NCBI GenBank assembly: GCA_944390865.1
Contig: CALXRC010000003.1
Coordinates: 1 to 52,036, forward strand
Direction: 5' to 3'
Origin: an uncultured Spirochaetales bacterium
Lineage (GTDB): Bacteria; Spirochaetota; Spirochaetia; Sphaerochaetales; Sphaerochaetaceae
Length of the DNA stretch: 52,036 bases
Shown here: piece by piece, positions 23,205 through 32,380 of the stretch
How positions within the stretch are numbered: the first letter of the stretch is position 1
Layout: each line of letters starts with the position of its first letter
The notes under the pieces: generated by a model
Database searches by the model: none
What the model saw: only the letters and a program-made list of their open reading frames with translations
Told to the model about the DNA's origin: nothing
Translations under genes and position numbers: made by a program

Positions 23205-25673
23205 TTGAAAGAAAAACTTTTTGACCTTTTGCAACAAGAGAATGCAGTGCTTGTCATGCCGACACAGCGTTCTGCAAGAGCCCTGCTGGCCGATTACGCA
23301 CGACGGTTCAGGACTTCGGCAGCAATGGACAGGACACTCAGTTTTGACACATTCAGCTCTGCCTTCAACCCTGATACAGGCGGCGCCAGGCGGGCTGACA
23401 TGCTGACCCGGTACATCTTTGCCTCCAGCTTTCTCTCAGGAGAAGGGAAGAAGCTGGCCAGACTGTACAATCCGCAGTATGAGGATTCTGCCGTCCGCTT
23501 CACTTCCTTCATCGCATCAATCCTTCCTTCAATAGGCCGTGATGATGTAAGGATCACGGATCACGGCATCGCCCGCGATCTTGCCCTGATCAGGAAATCG
23601 TACAGGGACTTTCTGGATCAGAACTCGTTTTATGAGGATTCATGGCTCAGAAAGTCGGCAGACAACTTCTCTCTTGACAGATCGAAAACGTACTATCTTG
23701 TCTCTCCTGAGGCAGAGATCAACATGCTGAGACTGCTCGATGAGGTCGGCAGCGCTGATTTTGTCAGGACAGTTTCCGCTGATTCTGCTGCAGTGCGGAA
23801 ACTGGAAGTCTATGACAACGAGAAGGCTGAGATACTGACTCTCTTTGACCGTCTGGAAGAGCTGAGGGACAGCGGCGTGAGAATGCAGGACATCATAATC
23901 TCGACTCCTGATGCTGACAGGCTGCGCCCTGTGCTGACAGCTGAGGCATACAGGCGCGGCATTCCTCTTTCCTTTGAAAAGGATGCGGCCCTGGCAGAGA
24001 CTAAGGCAGGCCGCTATATAAGCCAGATCGCTTCACTCTGGCAGTCTTCATACTCTTTCTCAGATCTTGAGAGGTTCCTGCTTGACACTTCGTTTCCTTA
24101 TACGGACAGCGTGATGGAGCTGAACAGAAAGCTGATTGATCTGATGTGCCGTCATTCGGTTGTCTCCAACAGCAGCCGGGATCTTGCCTTCCGGCTGAAA
24201 AACGCGGAAGCGGCAAAGCATTTCAGATTCATTGACTCCTGCATCAGGACAATCAACACAGCTGAGGACAGCCATCACCTCAATGCCGCGCTTCAGAGCC
24301 TGACAACCTATCTTTTCTCTGCCAGCCAGTTTTCTGATGATGAGGATGACAGGGACTGCTACTCGTTCATTCTTGACCGCCTCCAGTCTTTCTGCGCTGT
24401 TGCCGGCGGCCTGAAAACTTCTTTTGCCCTGTTTCCTCTTTTCGTCAGCGTGCTGGGGCAGCTTGACTATGTGTCCCAGAACCGTCCTCAGGGCATTGAG
24501 GTAATGAGCTATTCTCATGATTATCAGATTTATGCACCATACCGCTTCGTGATAGCCCTCAATGACCAGAACTCAAGGCATGAGGCCTCAGAATATCCTT
24601 TCCTGCAGGACTATGAGGTCGGATCGCGCAGGACGTATGATGTCACTGATGCGCTCATTGAGGCTTACTGCTCGTCAAGCGATGAAGTGTTTTTCTCCTG
24701 CAGCCTTGACACTTATGACGGGCGGAGCATCCCTCCGTTTTATTTTACGTCACGCGCTCTTGCCATCAGCAGGAAGAGAGAAGGAAAGGAGCGGCGCTGG
24801 GCAGACAGGGAGCTTAAAAGCGTCTCTCTGCGGCAGGCTGTCATGCCTGTGCCTGACAGTGAAAACCTGACGAGAGGCCTGCGGCTTGTCCAGAGCCGTC
24901 CTGAGCATGGATTTTCCTATACGAGAATAAGCAGTTACGCGAAGTGCCCCTTTGCAGCCAGACTTTCCAGCTTTTACGGCATGGATGTGAAGAAGTCTGA
25001 TCCGTTCAGGACAGATCCCAGGCAAATCGGGACCTTCCTCCACGGCATTGCCGAAAGCTTTTTCACCTCCCATCTCGGACAGGTCCTGGAAAAGGGCAAG
25101 AGCGCTGAATATGCCAGAGAGCTTGAAGAGCTGTTTGACAGGGCGCTTGAGGAATCTGACTACACCTCTTACATGAAAGAACATATCAGATCGGCTTACA
25201 GGGAAGGCGTGACAGGACTTGCCGCAAATATCCTTGCAGAGCTGAATGATGTGGAGAGCGCCGGCTGCGAGGTGGATATACATTCCTCCTTGCTCAACGG
25301 AAGAGCCGACGCAGTGCTGAAAAAAGATGACAGGATCATAATCATCGACTTCAAGAAGTCTCCGCCTCAGTCAAACGCCAGGTATCAGCTGCTGATATAC
25401 AAGAGAATCATGGATGAAAATGCTGGGATGGAAGTGGTTGATGCCTCAGATCTCTATTATTACAGCTTCAGCCTGACGACAGGCCGGGCACATTTTTTCA
25501 AGGAATGCCAGAATGAAAAAAAGCTGGAACAGCTTGAAGCCCGGCTGGATGAGGACCTGGAAAAAATCGGAACAGGTTATGCTGAAGGCATATGGACGCC
25601 TGCAGCTGACTATGACAACTGCAGGGACTGCAGCTTCAGATCAGTCTGCAGACAGAGGTATTTTGTAAAGTGA
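23205..25673 (+). CDS. addB: AddB-like PD-(D/E)XK exonuclease subunit
   Basis: 822 residues. TTG start, chosen because GGGAGGG lies 3-5 nt before it and no earlier start fits. The C-terminal third holds the RecB-type nuclease: GTFLHGIAESFF with the His, GRADAVL with the first Asp, and IIDFKKS with the D-x-K pair (about residues 700-725). Iron-sulfur cysteines are as in AddB: one in SYAKCPFAARL (about 580) and three in NCRDCSFRSVC near the C-terminus. The N-terminal half is helicase-like but begins VLVMPTQRSARAL, with no Walker A, and the protein is 300 residues shorter than Bacillus AddB. It forms the resection nuclease with AddA, whose GTG overlaps its stop by 4 nt. Confidence 0.85.
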   Translation: MKEKLFDLLQQENAVLVMPTQRSARALLADYARRFRTSAAMDRTLSFDTFSSAFNPDTGGARRADMLTRYIFASSFLSGEGKKLARLYNPQYEDSAVRFTSFIASILPSIGRDDVRITDHGIARDLALIRKSYRDFLDQNSFYEDSWLRKSADNFSLDRSKTYYLVSPEAEINMLRLLDEVGSADFVRTVSADSAAVRKLEVYDNEKAEILTLFDRLEELRDSGVRMQDIIISTPDADRLRPVLTAEAYRRGIPLSFEKDAALAETKAGRYISQIASLWQSSYSFSDLERFLLDTSFPYTDSVMELNRKLIDLMCRHSVVSNSSRDLAFRLKNAEAAKHFRFIDSCIRTINTAEDSHHLNAALQSLTTYLFSASQFSDDEDDRDCYSFILDRLQSFCAVAGGLKTSFALFPLFVSVLGQLDYVSQNRPQGIEVMSYSHDYQIYAPYRFVIALNDQNSRHEASEYPFLQDYEVGSRRTYDVTDALIEAYCSSSDEVFFSCSLDTYDGRSIPPFYFTSRALAISRKREGKERRWADRELKSVSLRQAVMPVPDSENLTRGLRLVQSRPEHGFSYTRISSYAKCPFAARLSSFYGMDVKKSDPFRTDPRQIGTFLHGIAESFFTSHLGQVLEKGKSAEYARELEELFDRALEESDYTSYMKEHIRSAYREGVTGLAANILAELNDVESAGCEVDIHSSLLNGRADAVLKKDDRIIIIDFKKSPPQSNARYQLLIYKRIMDENAGMEVVDASDLYYYSFSLTTGRAHFFKECQNEKKLEQLEARLDEDLEKIGTGYAEGIWTPAADYDNCRDCSFRSVCRQRYFVK

Positions 25674-28600
25674 ACGGACGATATAAGACACTTTTAGACG
25701 AGCTGGCCGTCCTGGAGCCGGGCAGAAAGCTTAATGATGAGCAGCTTGAGGCTGTCTTTTCTGATGACAGCACAGTAGTGAGCGCAGGCGCCGGTTCCGG
25801 CAAGACGACTGTGCTCTCATTGCGCTTTCTCCGCCTGCTGATTGAGAGAAAGGCGCACAGTGACGAGATTCTCACCCTTACGTTCACGCGCAAGGCAGCT
25901 CTTGAGATGAGCCAGAGGATCAACGATCTTGTGTTCCGCTCTGCGGCAGTCAGCGAAGAGGACAGACGTCTCATGAGTCAGGCCCAGATTTCAACGCTGG
26001 ATTCCTTCACAAGCCTCATTGTGCGTTCAGACAGCGCCCATTACGGCATTGCCCGCGATTTCAGTCAGGATGCAGGGCAGAGCGGAAGACGCGACAGGCT
26101 TGTCGCCATCACGGAACGCTTTCTTGCGGACAAGTCCTGCGGCGGACTGCACAAGGCCCTGGCCGGCTGCTACTCTCCTGACACTCTGGCTGATGAGTTC
26201 ACTGCTGCTGTCGACAGGGCAGTGGTCATTACCGGAAGCTATGATGCTCAGGAGACAGCTGACTGGCTGAAAGGAGAGCTTTCGGACCGTTTCAGCCAGC
26301 TCAAGACAGAGCTTCACTCCCTGCTGTCCTCTCTTGCAGGCGCAAAGGCAGAGGAAAACAGGGCTCTTGCCCTTCAGTACATTGAAAACCTTGAAAGGAA
26401 TGAATGCCTCGTCTGTCCTTCAAGTCCGTTCAACAAGAGAAAGGCCGCTGATGAGGACAAGGAGGCAATCGATGCCTTCAGACAGCTGTGGGAAGAATAC
26501 AACAGCCTGCAGGGCTTCCTTTTCTCCGGAACTTCGTCTCTTCTGCAGCAGGCTGTGCAGAAGATCGCCTCTCTCCTGATCGAGGAGAAGCGCAGGACCT
26601 CCATGCTGAGCTTCAGCGATACAATGGCTCTTGCTCTGGACATACTGAAACGCAACACGGGCCTCAGACAGTACTTCAAGACCAAATACAAGTACATCAT
26701 GATCGATGAGTTTCAGGACAACAACTCGCTTCAGCGTGACCTGCTGTTCCTGCTTGCCGAGCGCAATGACCTCTGCATTGAGGGCAGGATTCCTGAGACT
26801 GATGAGCTTGAAAAGGGAAAGCTTTTCTTTGTCGGAGATGAAAAGCAGAGCATCTACCTGTTCCGCGGTGCAGATGTCTCTGTCTTCCGCGCCCTTCAGG
26901 ATGACATTTCCTCATCAGGAGGCCGCAGTCTGCGCCTGAGCACAAACTACCGCAGCTGCAGGTGCCTGATCGATCACTTCAATACGGTCTTCAGGTCTGT
27001 CTTCGCCTCATCGGAAAAAGACTATGAGGCACGCTTTGAGGAGACCCGGGCCGGAAGAACCGGAGATGAGGGCGGCAGCGTGAGCCTTCTGGCCATTGAC
27101 AGAGAGCTGGCCGCTTCGCGCTATCCTGACCTGACTCCGGCTGAGGCGGAAGCGGAAAACGTTGCGCTGCTTGTCGAGCGGATGCTGACCGGCGATGAGT
27201 TCCTTGTCAGAGGAAGGCGGCCGCAGGAGACAGACATTGCTATTCTGTTCGCGCGCTCCGGCAATCAGGTGTCTTATGAGCTTGCGCTGAAGAGAAGGGG
27301 AATCAGTTATCAGGTCGGAATAAACAAGAGCCTGATGCAGCAGGCTGTGAGCGGCGACTTTTACTCACTGCTCCAGTCAATCGTCTATCCTGATGACAGA
27401 ATTGCCCTGGCCGCAAGCCTGCGCGGGCCCTTTGCGCGTCTTTCGGACAGGACTGCAGACCAGATTCTGTCTTCCGGCCCTGAGAGCCTGGACGGAAAAG
27501 ACAGAGAAAGATACCAGCGCTTCTCAGCCTTCAGGGACAGAGTGGCTGAGATGGTCTTTGCTGTGCCTGTTGCCCAGGTGCTGTCTTATATGTATTACGA
27601 AGGCGGCTACTTTGCCCTCCTGAGCTCAAGGGAGGATTATCTTGGCTTTGAGGAGCATTTTGAGTATCTGCTCTCCTATGCTGAAAGCTATGAGAAAAAT
27701 GGAGGCCTGACTTCCTTCCTGTCCTTCCTGCGCTCCAATCTTGGGTCTCAGGACCGCATTGATGAGACCCGTGTGCTTCATGAGAAAAAGCAGGGAGTCC
27801 AGATCATGACTGTCCATGCAGCCAAGGGCCTGGAATTTCCGATTGTCATCGTGGCCTCTTCTGCCTCGCGTCCCGCCGCTGACAGGAAAAACTATGTCTT
27901 CTCATATAAAGGCAGGCTGATTGCGGCAGATGACGGTGCTCTGTATAGGGTGCTGGACAGAGACCGCCAGGCACGGCAGGAGGCAGAGTCGATGAGGACG
28001 CTTTATGTCGCGCTGACCCGTGCAGAGTGCCACCTTGTCGTCTCAGGCACAGTAAAGCTGACCGCGAAAGGAGGTCTGGACGGAAATACCGCAAAATCCT
28101 TCGCCAGGTATCTTGATGCAGTCGGCTATGATCCTGCTGCCGGAGTCTGCAGGAATGCAAAGGTGAAGGTGATAGCGCCTGCCCTGTCCTTTGCCAGAGA
28201 AAGAAAGGGCAGAGGCGGCAGCCTTGAGAGCCTGGAGCGGCTTGCTGCCTCATATGAAGAGAAGAGCTTTGTCTCCCGTCCGCTTACGGCAAAGCCCAGC
28301 AGCATGGAGGATGAGCCGTGCGGCGATCTGGTCAGGCTGGCCTGTCTCCCTTCTGACAGCCTGCACTCTGATGACGAGAGTTCTGACTTCGGCACTGCTG
28401 TCCATTCATATCTTGAGTACAGCCTGACAGGAAGGGACCCTGAAGAAATCTTTTCCTCGTCCTTTTTCTCAGGTCCGGAAGGCCGCCAGATGAAGGAAGA
28501 TGTTAGAAAGCTTGCCGGCAATTTCCTCTCATCACGGTTTTTCAGCCAGCACAAAGACAGGCCGCGCTGGTGCGAGTACCGCTTCTTTTCCTATTCAGAA

Positions 28601-28843
28601 GAGGCGGACTGCGTCTGGGAGGGAGTGACAGATCTGCTGATTGATGCGGGGGACAGAATGCTTGTTGTTGACTACAAGACGGACAGGACCTGCTTTGAGG
28701 GCAAGCACAGACAGCAGCTCGTCACATATATCAGAGCAGTTGAGAAGCTGTTCTCAAAACCATGCACCGGCGCTGTCTTCTATCTGAGAAAGAACGAAAT
28801 CGAGCCATTCTGGGACAGAGACGGGAAGGTCTGTCCCAGCTGA
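25670..28843 (+). CDS. addA: AddA-type ATP-dependent helicase/nuclease
   Basis: 1057 residues. UvrD-type helicase with Walker A GAGSGKT (40-46), motif Ia LTFTRKAALEMSQR, Walker B MIDEFQD, GDEKQSIYLFRGAD, the LSTNYRSC motif IV region, VMTVHAAKGLEFPIV and YVALTRAE. The C-terminal PD-(D/E)XK nuclease has GTAVHSYLE, the Asp in GVTDLLID and the D-x-K of VVDYKTDRT (about 1000). With AddB it processes double-strand breaks for RecA. GTG start overlapping the addB stop, so the subunits are made in step. A hairpin with no T tract straddles its stop and that of the opposite patB gene. Confidence 0.93.
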   Translation: MNGRYKTLLDELAVLEPGRKLNDEQLEAVFSDDSTVVSAGAGSGKTTVLSLRFLRLLIERKAHSDEILTLTFTRKAALEMSQRINDLVFRSAAVSEEDRRLMSQAQISTLDSFTSLIVRSDSAHYGIARDFSQDAGQSGRRDRLVAITERFLADKSCGGLHKALAGCYSPDTLADEFTAAVDRAVVITGSYDAQETADWLKGELSDRFSQLKTELHSLLSSLAGAKAEENRALALQYIENLERNECLVCPSSPFNKRKAADEDKEAIDAFRQLWEEYNSLQGFLFSGTSSLLQQAVQKIASLLIEEKRRTSMLSFSDTMALALDILKRNTGLRQYFKTKYKYIMIDEFQDNNSLQRDLLFLLAERNDLCIEGRIPETDELEKGKLFFVGDEKQSIYLFRGADVSVFRALQDDISSSGGRSLRLSTNYRSCRCLIDHFNTVFRSVFASSEKDYEARFEETRAGRTGDEGGSVSLLAIDRELAASRYPDLTPAEAEAENVALLVERMLTGDEFLVRGRRPQETDIAILFARSGNQVSYELALKRRGISYQVGINKSLMQQAVSGDFYSLLQSIVYPDDRIALAASLRGPFARLSDRTADQILSSGPESLDGKDRERYQRFSAFRDRVAEMVFAVPVAQVLSYMYYEGGYFALLSSREDYLGFEEHFEYLLSYAESYEKNGGLTSFLSFLRSNLGSQDRIDETRVLHEKKQGVQIMTVHAAKGLEFPIVIVASSASRPAADRKNYVFSYKGRLIAADDGALYRVLDRDRQARQEAESMRTLYVALTRAECHLVVSGTVKLTAKGGLDGNTAKSFARYLDAVGYDPAAGVCRNAKVKVIAPALSFARERKGRGGSLESLERLAASYEEKSFVSRPLTAKPSSMEDEPCGDLVRLACLPSDSLHSDDESSDFGTAVHSYLEYSLTGRDPEEIFSSSFFSGPEGRQMKEDVRKLAGNFLSSRFFSQHKDRPRWCEYRFFSYSEEADCVWEGVTDLLIDAGDRMLVVDYKTDRTCFEGKHRQQLVTYIRAVEKLFSKPCTGAVFYLRKNEIEPFWDRDGKVCPS

Positions 28844-28870
28844 CAGACAGTCAGGAGGCTCAGTCAGCTG
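28837..28870. terminator. hairpin across the convergent addA/patB ends
   Basis: CAGCTGAC (28837-28844) and GTCAGCTG (28863-28870) form a perfect 8-bp stem with an 18-nt loop. It includes the addA stop codon and the last codons of patB. There is no T tract in either direction, so termination here is uncertain. Confidence 0.4.
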
Positions 28871-30095
28871 ACAGAGCCCAGTCATAGGCCTTCTTTATCA
28901 GGCTCAGTCCTTTTTCAAGCAGGTCATCGCCGCAGCCGAAGTTGAAGCGCACAAAGGGCGCAAAGTCCCTGCTTCCGAAGTCTGTGCCGTCATTCATGCA
29001 GATGCCGCCGCGCTGTCCGAAGAAGTGTGAGAGTATGTTTCTCTCTCCGTCATACAGCTCACTGTGCGACCTGCTGTCTGCAAGCACCCTGTCAAAGATC
29101 TTCCTGCAGTCAATCAGACCCACAAATGAGGCATGAGGCTTGTCAAAGGTGAGAAGGGGACAGTTTTCCTTCAGATAGTTCTCCACTCTGTCAGCCTTGC
29201 TGCTCAGAGCCTGGCACAGGGCCTCGTTGAAATCAAGGCCCTTCGAATAGGCTGCCTCTGCCATCACTGCAGCGCTGTAGCCGATCGTTGACAGGTACAG
29301 CCGCTTCTGCATTTCGATGAAGCTGTCCCTGAGTCCGCTGTGGCTGAAAAGTGCAAAGGCGCAGTGCTCGCCTGCAATGTTGAAGCTTTTGCTGGGAGCG
29401 CAGAATGTTATTGCCCTGGCCCCTATGCCAAGATTTGCCTTGTACATCGGCGTATGCCTGTACTGCGGATAGGTCAGATCGCTGTGAATCTCATCGCACA
29501 GGACAAGCTGGTCCCTTTCCCTGGCTGTCTCAAGCACAGCCCTGAGCTCTGCCTCGCTGAAGACTGTTCCTGTCGGATTATGAGGAGAGCAGAACAGGAT
29601 CGCCTGACAGGTGCGCCCTGTCTCTTTCAGTTTCTCCCAGTCAAAGACAAAGCCTTTGTCCGTCAGATCCATGTAATAGGGGACAACGACTCTGCCGTTT
29701 GCCTTTACCATGTCAAAGAAGGGGTGGTAGCTGGGGAATGGAATGAGAATCCTGTCTCCTTCCTTCGTGAACAGATTCAGCGCAAGTGCGATAGAGTGCA
29801 GCATTCCCTGAGAGGCTGCTATGTTCTCTTCCCTCAGGTCTGTGCTGTGGCGGGCTTTCATGAAGGAGATGAAGTTTTCCGTCAGCCTGCTGTTCTCCCT
29901 GTAGCCATAGACCGCACGCCTGTTTTCCTCTTCAAGGGCTGATGTTATCTCATCACAGGCTCTGAGATCCATGTCCGCAACCCAGAAAGGAAGCGCGTCC
30001 TCATTCCCGCAGACCTGTGCGATGTTCTTCCTGCTCCATTTCTCGCTGCGGCAGTCCGCTCTGTCCACTGAATGTGAAAAATCATAATGACTCAA
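28860..30095 (-). CDS. patB: MalY/PatB-type PLP cystathionine beta-lyase / aminotransferase
   Basis: 411 residues, started at the TTG at 30095 because GGAGGTGG lies 6 nt before it; the encoded start is (M)SHYDFSHSVDR. Fold type I, class I/II aminotransferase fold. Landmarks are PFWVADMDL, YGYRENSRL, FCSPHNPTG, CDEIHSDL (PLP-nitrogen Asp) and CAPSKSFNIAG with the PLP lysine. PatB/MalY enzymes split cystathionine or cysteine conjugates to give homocysteine or H2S, pyruvate and ammonia; some act as aminotransferases. It overlaps the threonine aldolase gene by 14 nt and ends the SprT-aroA-ltaE-patB unit. Confidence 0.88.
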   Translation of the reverse strand: MSHYDFSHSVDRADCRSEKWSRKNIAQVCGNEDALPFWVADMDLRACDEITSALEEENRRAVYGYRENSRLTENFISFMKARHSTDLREENIAASQGMLHSIALALNLFTKEGDRILIPFPSYHPFFDMVKANGRVVVPYYMDLTDKGFVFDWEKLKETGRTCQAILFCSPHNPTGTVFSEAELRAVLETARERDQLVLCDEIHSDLTYPQYRHTPMYKANLGIGARAITFCAPSKSFNIAGEHCAFALFSHSGLRDSFIEMQKRLYLSTIGYSAAVMAEAAYSKGLDFNEALCQALSSKADRVENYLKENCPLLTFDKPHASFVGLIDCRKIFDRVLADSRSHSELYDGERNILSHFFGQRGGICMNDGTDFGSRDFAPFVRFNFGCGDDLLEKGLSLIKKAYDWALSAD

Positions 30096-31095
30096 AATCC
30101 ACCTCCCTGATTTTTCTGACAACTGTGTCAGTCATGGCTTCATCGACATTGAGGCTCGTCACCATGCGGCAGCAGCCTGCGTCAGTGGCGAAGAGAATGC
30201 CCTCCTGCCTGAAATGCTCTACGGCTTTCTCCTCCAGACCGTCCCTGACAGCGAAGAAGACCATGTTTGTTCCCTGCCTTCTGATCTCGGCCCAGTCTGT
30301 CTGTTCCAGCGCCTGTGCAATTCTTGAGGCATGCTCATGATCCTCTCTCAGTCTCTCAATATTGTGATCCAGGGCATACAGTCCGGCTGCAGCCAGGAAG
30401 CCTGTCTGCCTCATTCCTCCTCCCAGCAGCTTTCTTATCCTCTTTGCCTTTTCAATGAAATCCCGGCTGCCGCACAGCAGGCTGCCGGCAGGTGCGCCAA
30501 GCCCCTTTGACAGGCAGAAAGTGATTGTGTCGGCCTGTTCTGCCCAGACAGAGAGCGGGATGCCTGTCTCGACGACAGCGTTGAATATTCTTGCTCCGTC
30601 CATATGCACGCGCATGCCGTTTCTGTGTGCGAATGAGGCGATCTCCTTCACCGTCTCCAGCGGGTAGATGACTCCACTTGTCGTGTTCTCGATTTCTATG
30701 AGCGTCCTGTCCGCCATGTCATAGCTGTGCTTTCTGCTGAAAGCGTCAAGGGCCTGCGGGATGATAAGGCCTTCCGGTGTGCTGGGCACGACTGTCGGCT
30801 GAGTCTGTGCAAGAGAGGAAAGGGCTCCTATTTCATGGCAGACGATATGGCTTTCCGCCGCGCACAGCACTTCTGTGCCGCGTCCTGCCTGCAGCATGAT
30901 GGCAATCAGATTGCCCATGCAGCCGGATGAGACAAAGAGGCAGGCTTCCTTGCCGCTCAGCTGCCGGCCGCGCTCTTCCAGCTTTCTTACTGTCGGATCC
31001 TCTGCGTAGACATCGTCGCCGACTTCCGCCTTGTATATTGCCTCTCTCATCCCCTGGGATGGAAGGGTGAATGTATCAGAACGAAGATCAATCAT
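30082..31095 (-). CDS. ltaE: low-specificity L-threonine aldolase
   Basis: 337 residues, started at MIDLRSDTFT (30082-31095), with AAAGGAGG seven bases before the ATG; the ATG shares its A with the aroA stop (TGATG). PLP enzyme cleaving threonine or allo-threonine to glycine and acetaldehyde. Motifs: RSDTFTLPS, VGDDVYAEDPTV, MDGARIFNA with the PLP Asp, and FCLSKGLGAPAGS with the PLP lysine near residue 200. RKLLGGGMRQTGFLAAAGLYAL is the family's arginine-rich active-site stretch. Possible role in glycine supply or threonine use. Confidence 0.93.
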   Translation of the reverse strand: MIDLRSDTFTLPSQGMREAIYKAEVGDDVYAEDPTVRKLEERGRQLSGKEACLFVSSGCMGNLIAIMLQAGRGTEVLCAAESHIVCHEIGALSSLAQTQPTVVPSTPEGLIIPQALDAFSRKHSYDMADRTLIEIENTTSGVIYPLETVKEIASFAHRNGMRVHMDGARIFNAVVETGIPLSVWAEQADTITFCLSKGLGAPAGSLLCGSRDFIEKAKRIRKLLGGGMRQTGFLAAAGLYALDHNIERLREDHEHASRIAQALEQTDWAEIRRQGTNMVFFAVRDGLEEKAVEHFRQEGILFATDAGCCRMVTSLNVDEAMTDTVVRKIREVDFESL

Positions 31096-32357
31096 CACTT
31101 GTCCTCCTTTATTGAATCAAGCAGAGTGAAGAAGGTGGGGAAGGTCACTGAAGCAGCGCTCTCGTCATCTATTGTCAGGCCGCCATCGATGATCAGCGAA
31201 AGGACCGCCATGGCCATTATGATTCTGTGATCCCCGAGACAGGGGACGCACAGGCCGCCTTTCAGCCTTCCGGGAATCACCGTAAGTCCGTCAGGTTCCT
31301 GTATGGTCTCAAGACCCAGCAGGCTGAGATTGTCTGCCATTGCCGCTATCCTGTCAGTCTCCTTTATTCGCGCATTGGCCACGTTTGTAAGCCTGAGAGG
31401 GCTGTCTGTCACAGCACCGAGTATGCTGAGCACAGGCAGGCAGTCCGGTATGTCATTGATGTCAAAGGTGCCTCCTCTGAGCACCTGCGGCCCTTCGACA
31501 GTGACCGAGTCAGGACCGGTCTCAACATTGCAGCCCATTTCTTCCAGAACGGAGAGGAACCTTCTGTCGCCCTGGCTGTCATCAGGATCCAGCCCTGCCA
31601 CAGTGAGCTTTCCCGCAGTGACAGCGGCTGCGGCAAAGAAGAAGGCCGCGCTTGAGTAGTCGCCTGCAATTGTCTCGTCAAAGGGATGGTAATGCTGGCC
31701 GCCCCTGACAGAGACTGTCTGATAGTCCTCAGCTGCCGAGCAGATGATGCCCTGTCTGTCAAGCCAGTCCAGCGTCATTCTCACGTACGGCTTCTCATAA
31801 AGCAGCGGAACAGTTATGAAACTGTCTTCCTGCGCAAGCGGAAGGGCCAGGAGCAGGGAGGACAGATACTGGCTTGTGGGGCATTCGATGCTTGTCTTGC
31901 CTCCTTTGAGGCGGCCTCGTATCCTCACAGGCGGGCAGCCTGTCTCGCAGACTGCGTCCATCCCCAGATCATTGTAGGCTCTGACAAGATTGGCAATGGG
32001 GCGGCTTCTGAGCTGCTCATCGCCTGTCAGCGTTATTTCATCAAGGCCCAGCGTGCCCAGAAGACCGTAAATGAGATAGGCCGTCGTTCCGCTGTTGCCT
32101 GTGTCTATGATGCAGGAGCCGCTTCCGGCAAGGCCTGTGCTGTCAACTGTTATTATTCCGTCCTGTGTCAGCTCAAGGCTGCAGCCGAGCTTTCTCAGCG
32201 CATTCATGCAGCTTTCCGTGTCAGCTGAAATCAATGGATTGCGTATGACCGACTTTCCCTTTGCCATCATTGCAATGAGAAGGGCCCTTATTGTCTGGCT
32301 CTTGCTTGCAGGAATGCGCACTGCACCTGCTACTCTGGACTTTTTCAATGTGATCAT
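31095..32357 (-). CDS. aroA: 3-phosphoshikimate 1-carboxyvinyltransferase (EPSP synthase)
   Basis: 420 residues. Joins shikimate-3-phosphate and PEP in the aromatic amino-acid pathway. Recognisable: the N-terminal PASKSQTIRALL (Lys19-Ser20, Arg24), the PTSQYLSSLLL shikimate-phosphate segment, the GDYSSAAFF Asp and RIKETDRI. The PEP loop reads GNSGTTAYL (87-95): where E. coli has GNAGTAMR(100)P, the Arg is Tyr94. Class II enzymes also have GNSGTT but usually keep the Arg, as I recall it. The ATG at 32357 lacks a close ribosome site; translation may be coupled to the gene 23 nt upstream. Confidence 0.93.
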   Translation of the reverse strand: MITLKKSRVAGAVRIPASKSQTIRALLIAMMAKGKSVIRNPLISADTESCMNALRKLGCSLELTQDGIITVDSTGLAGSGSCIIDTGNSGTTAYLIYGLLGTLGLDEITLTGDEQLRSRPIANLVRAYNDLGMDAVCETGCPPVRIRGRLKGGKTSIECPTSQYLSSLLLALPLAQEDSFITVPLLYEKPYVRMTLDWLDRQGIICSAAEDYQTVSVRGGQHYHPFDETIAGDYSSAAFFFAAAAVTAGKLTVAGLDPDDSQGDRRFLSVLEEMGCNVETGPDSVTVEGPQVLRGGTFDINDIPDCLPVLSILGAVTDSPLRLTNVANARIKETDRIAAMADNLSLLGLETIQEPDGLTVIPGRLKGGLCVPCLGDHRIIMAMAVLSLIIDGGLTIDDESAASVTFPTFFTLLDSIKEDK

Positions 32358-32380
32358 AGTCAGGAGAATAGACCTTTCTC

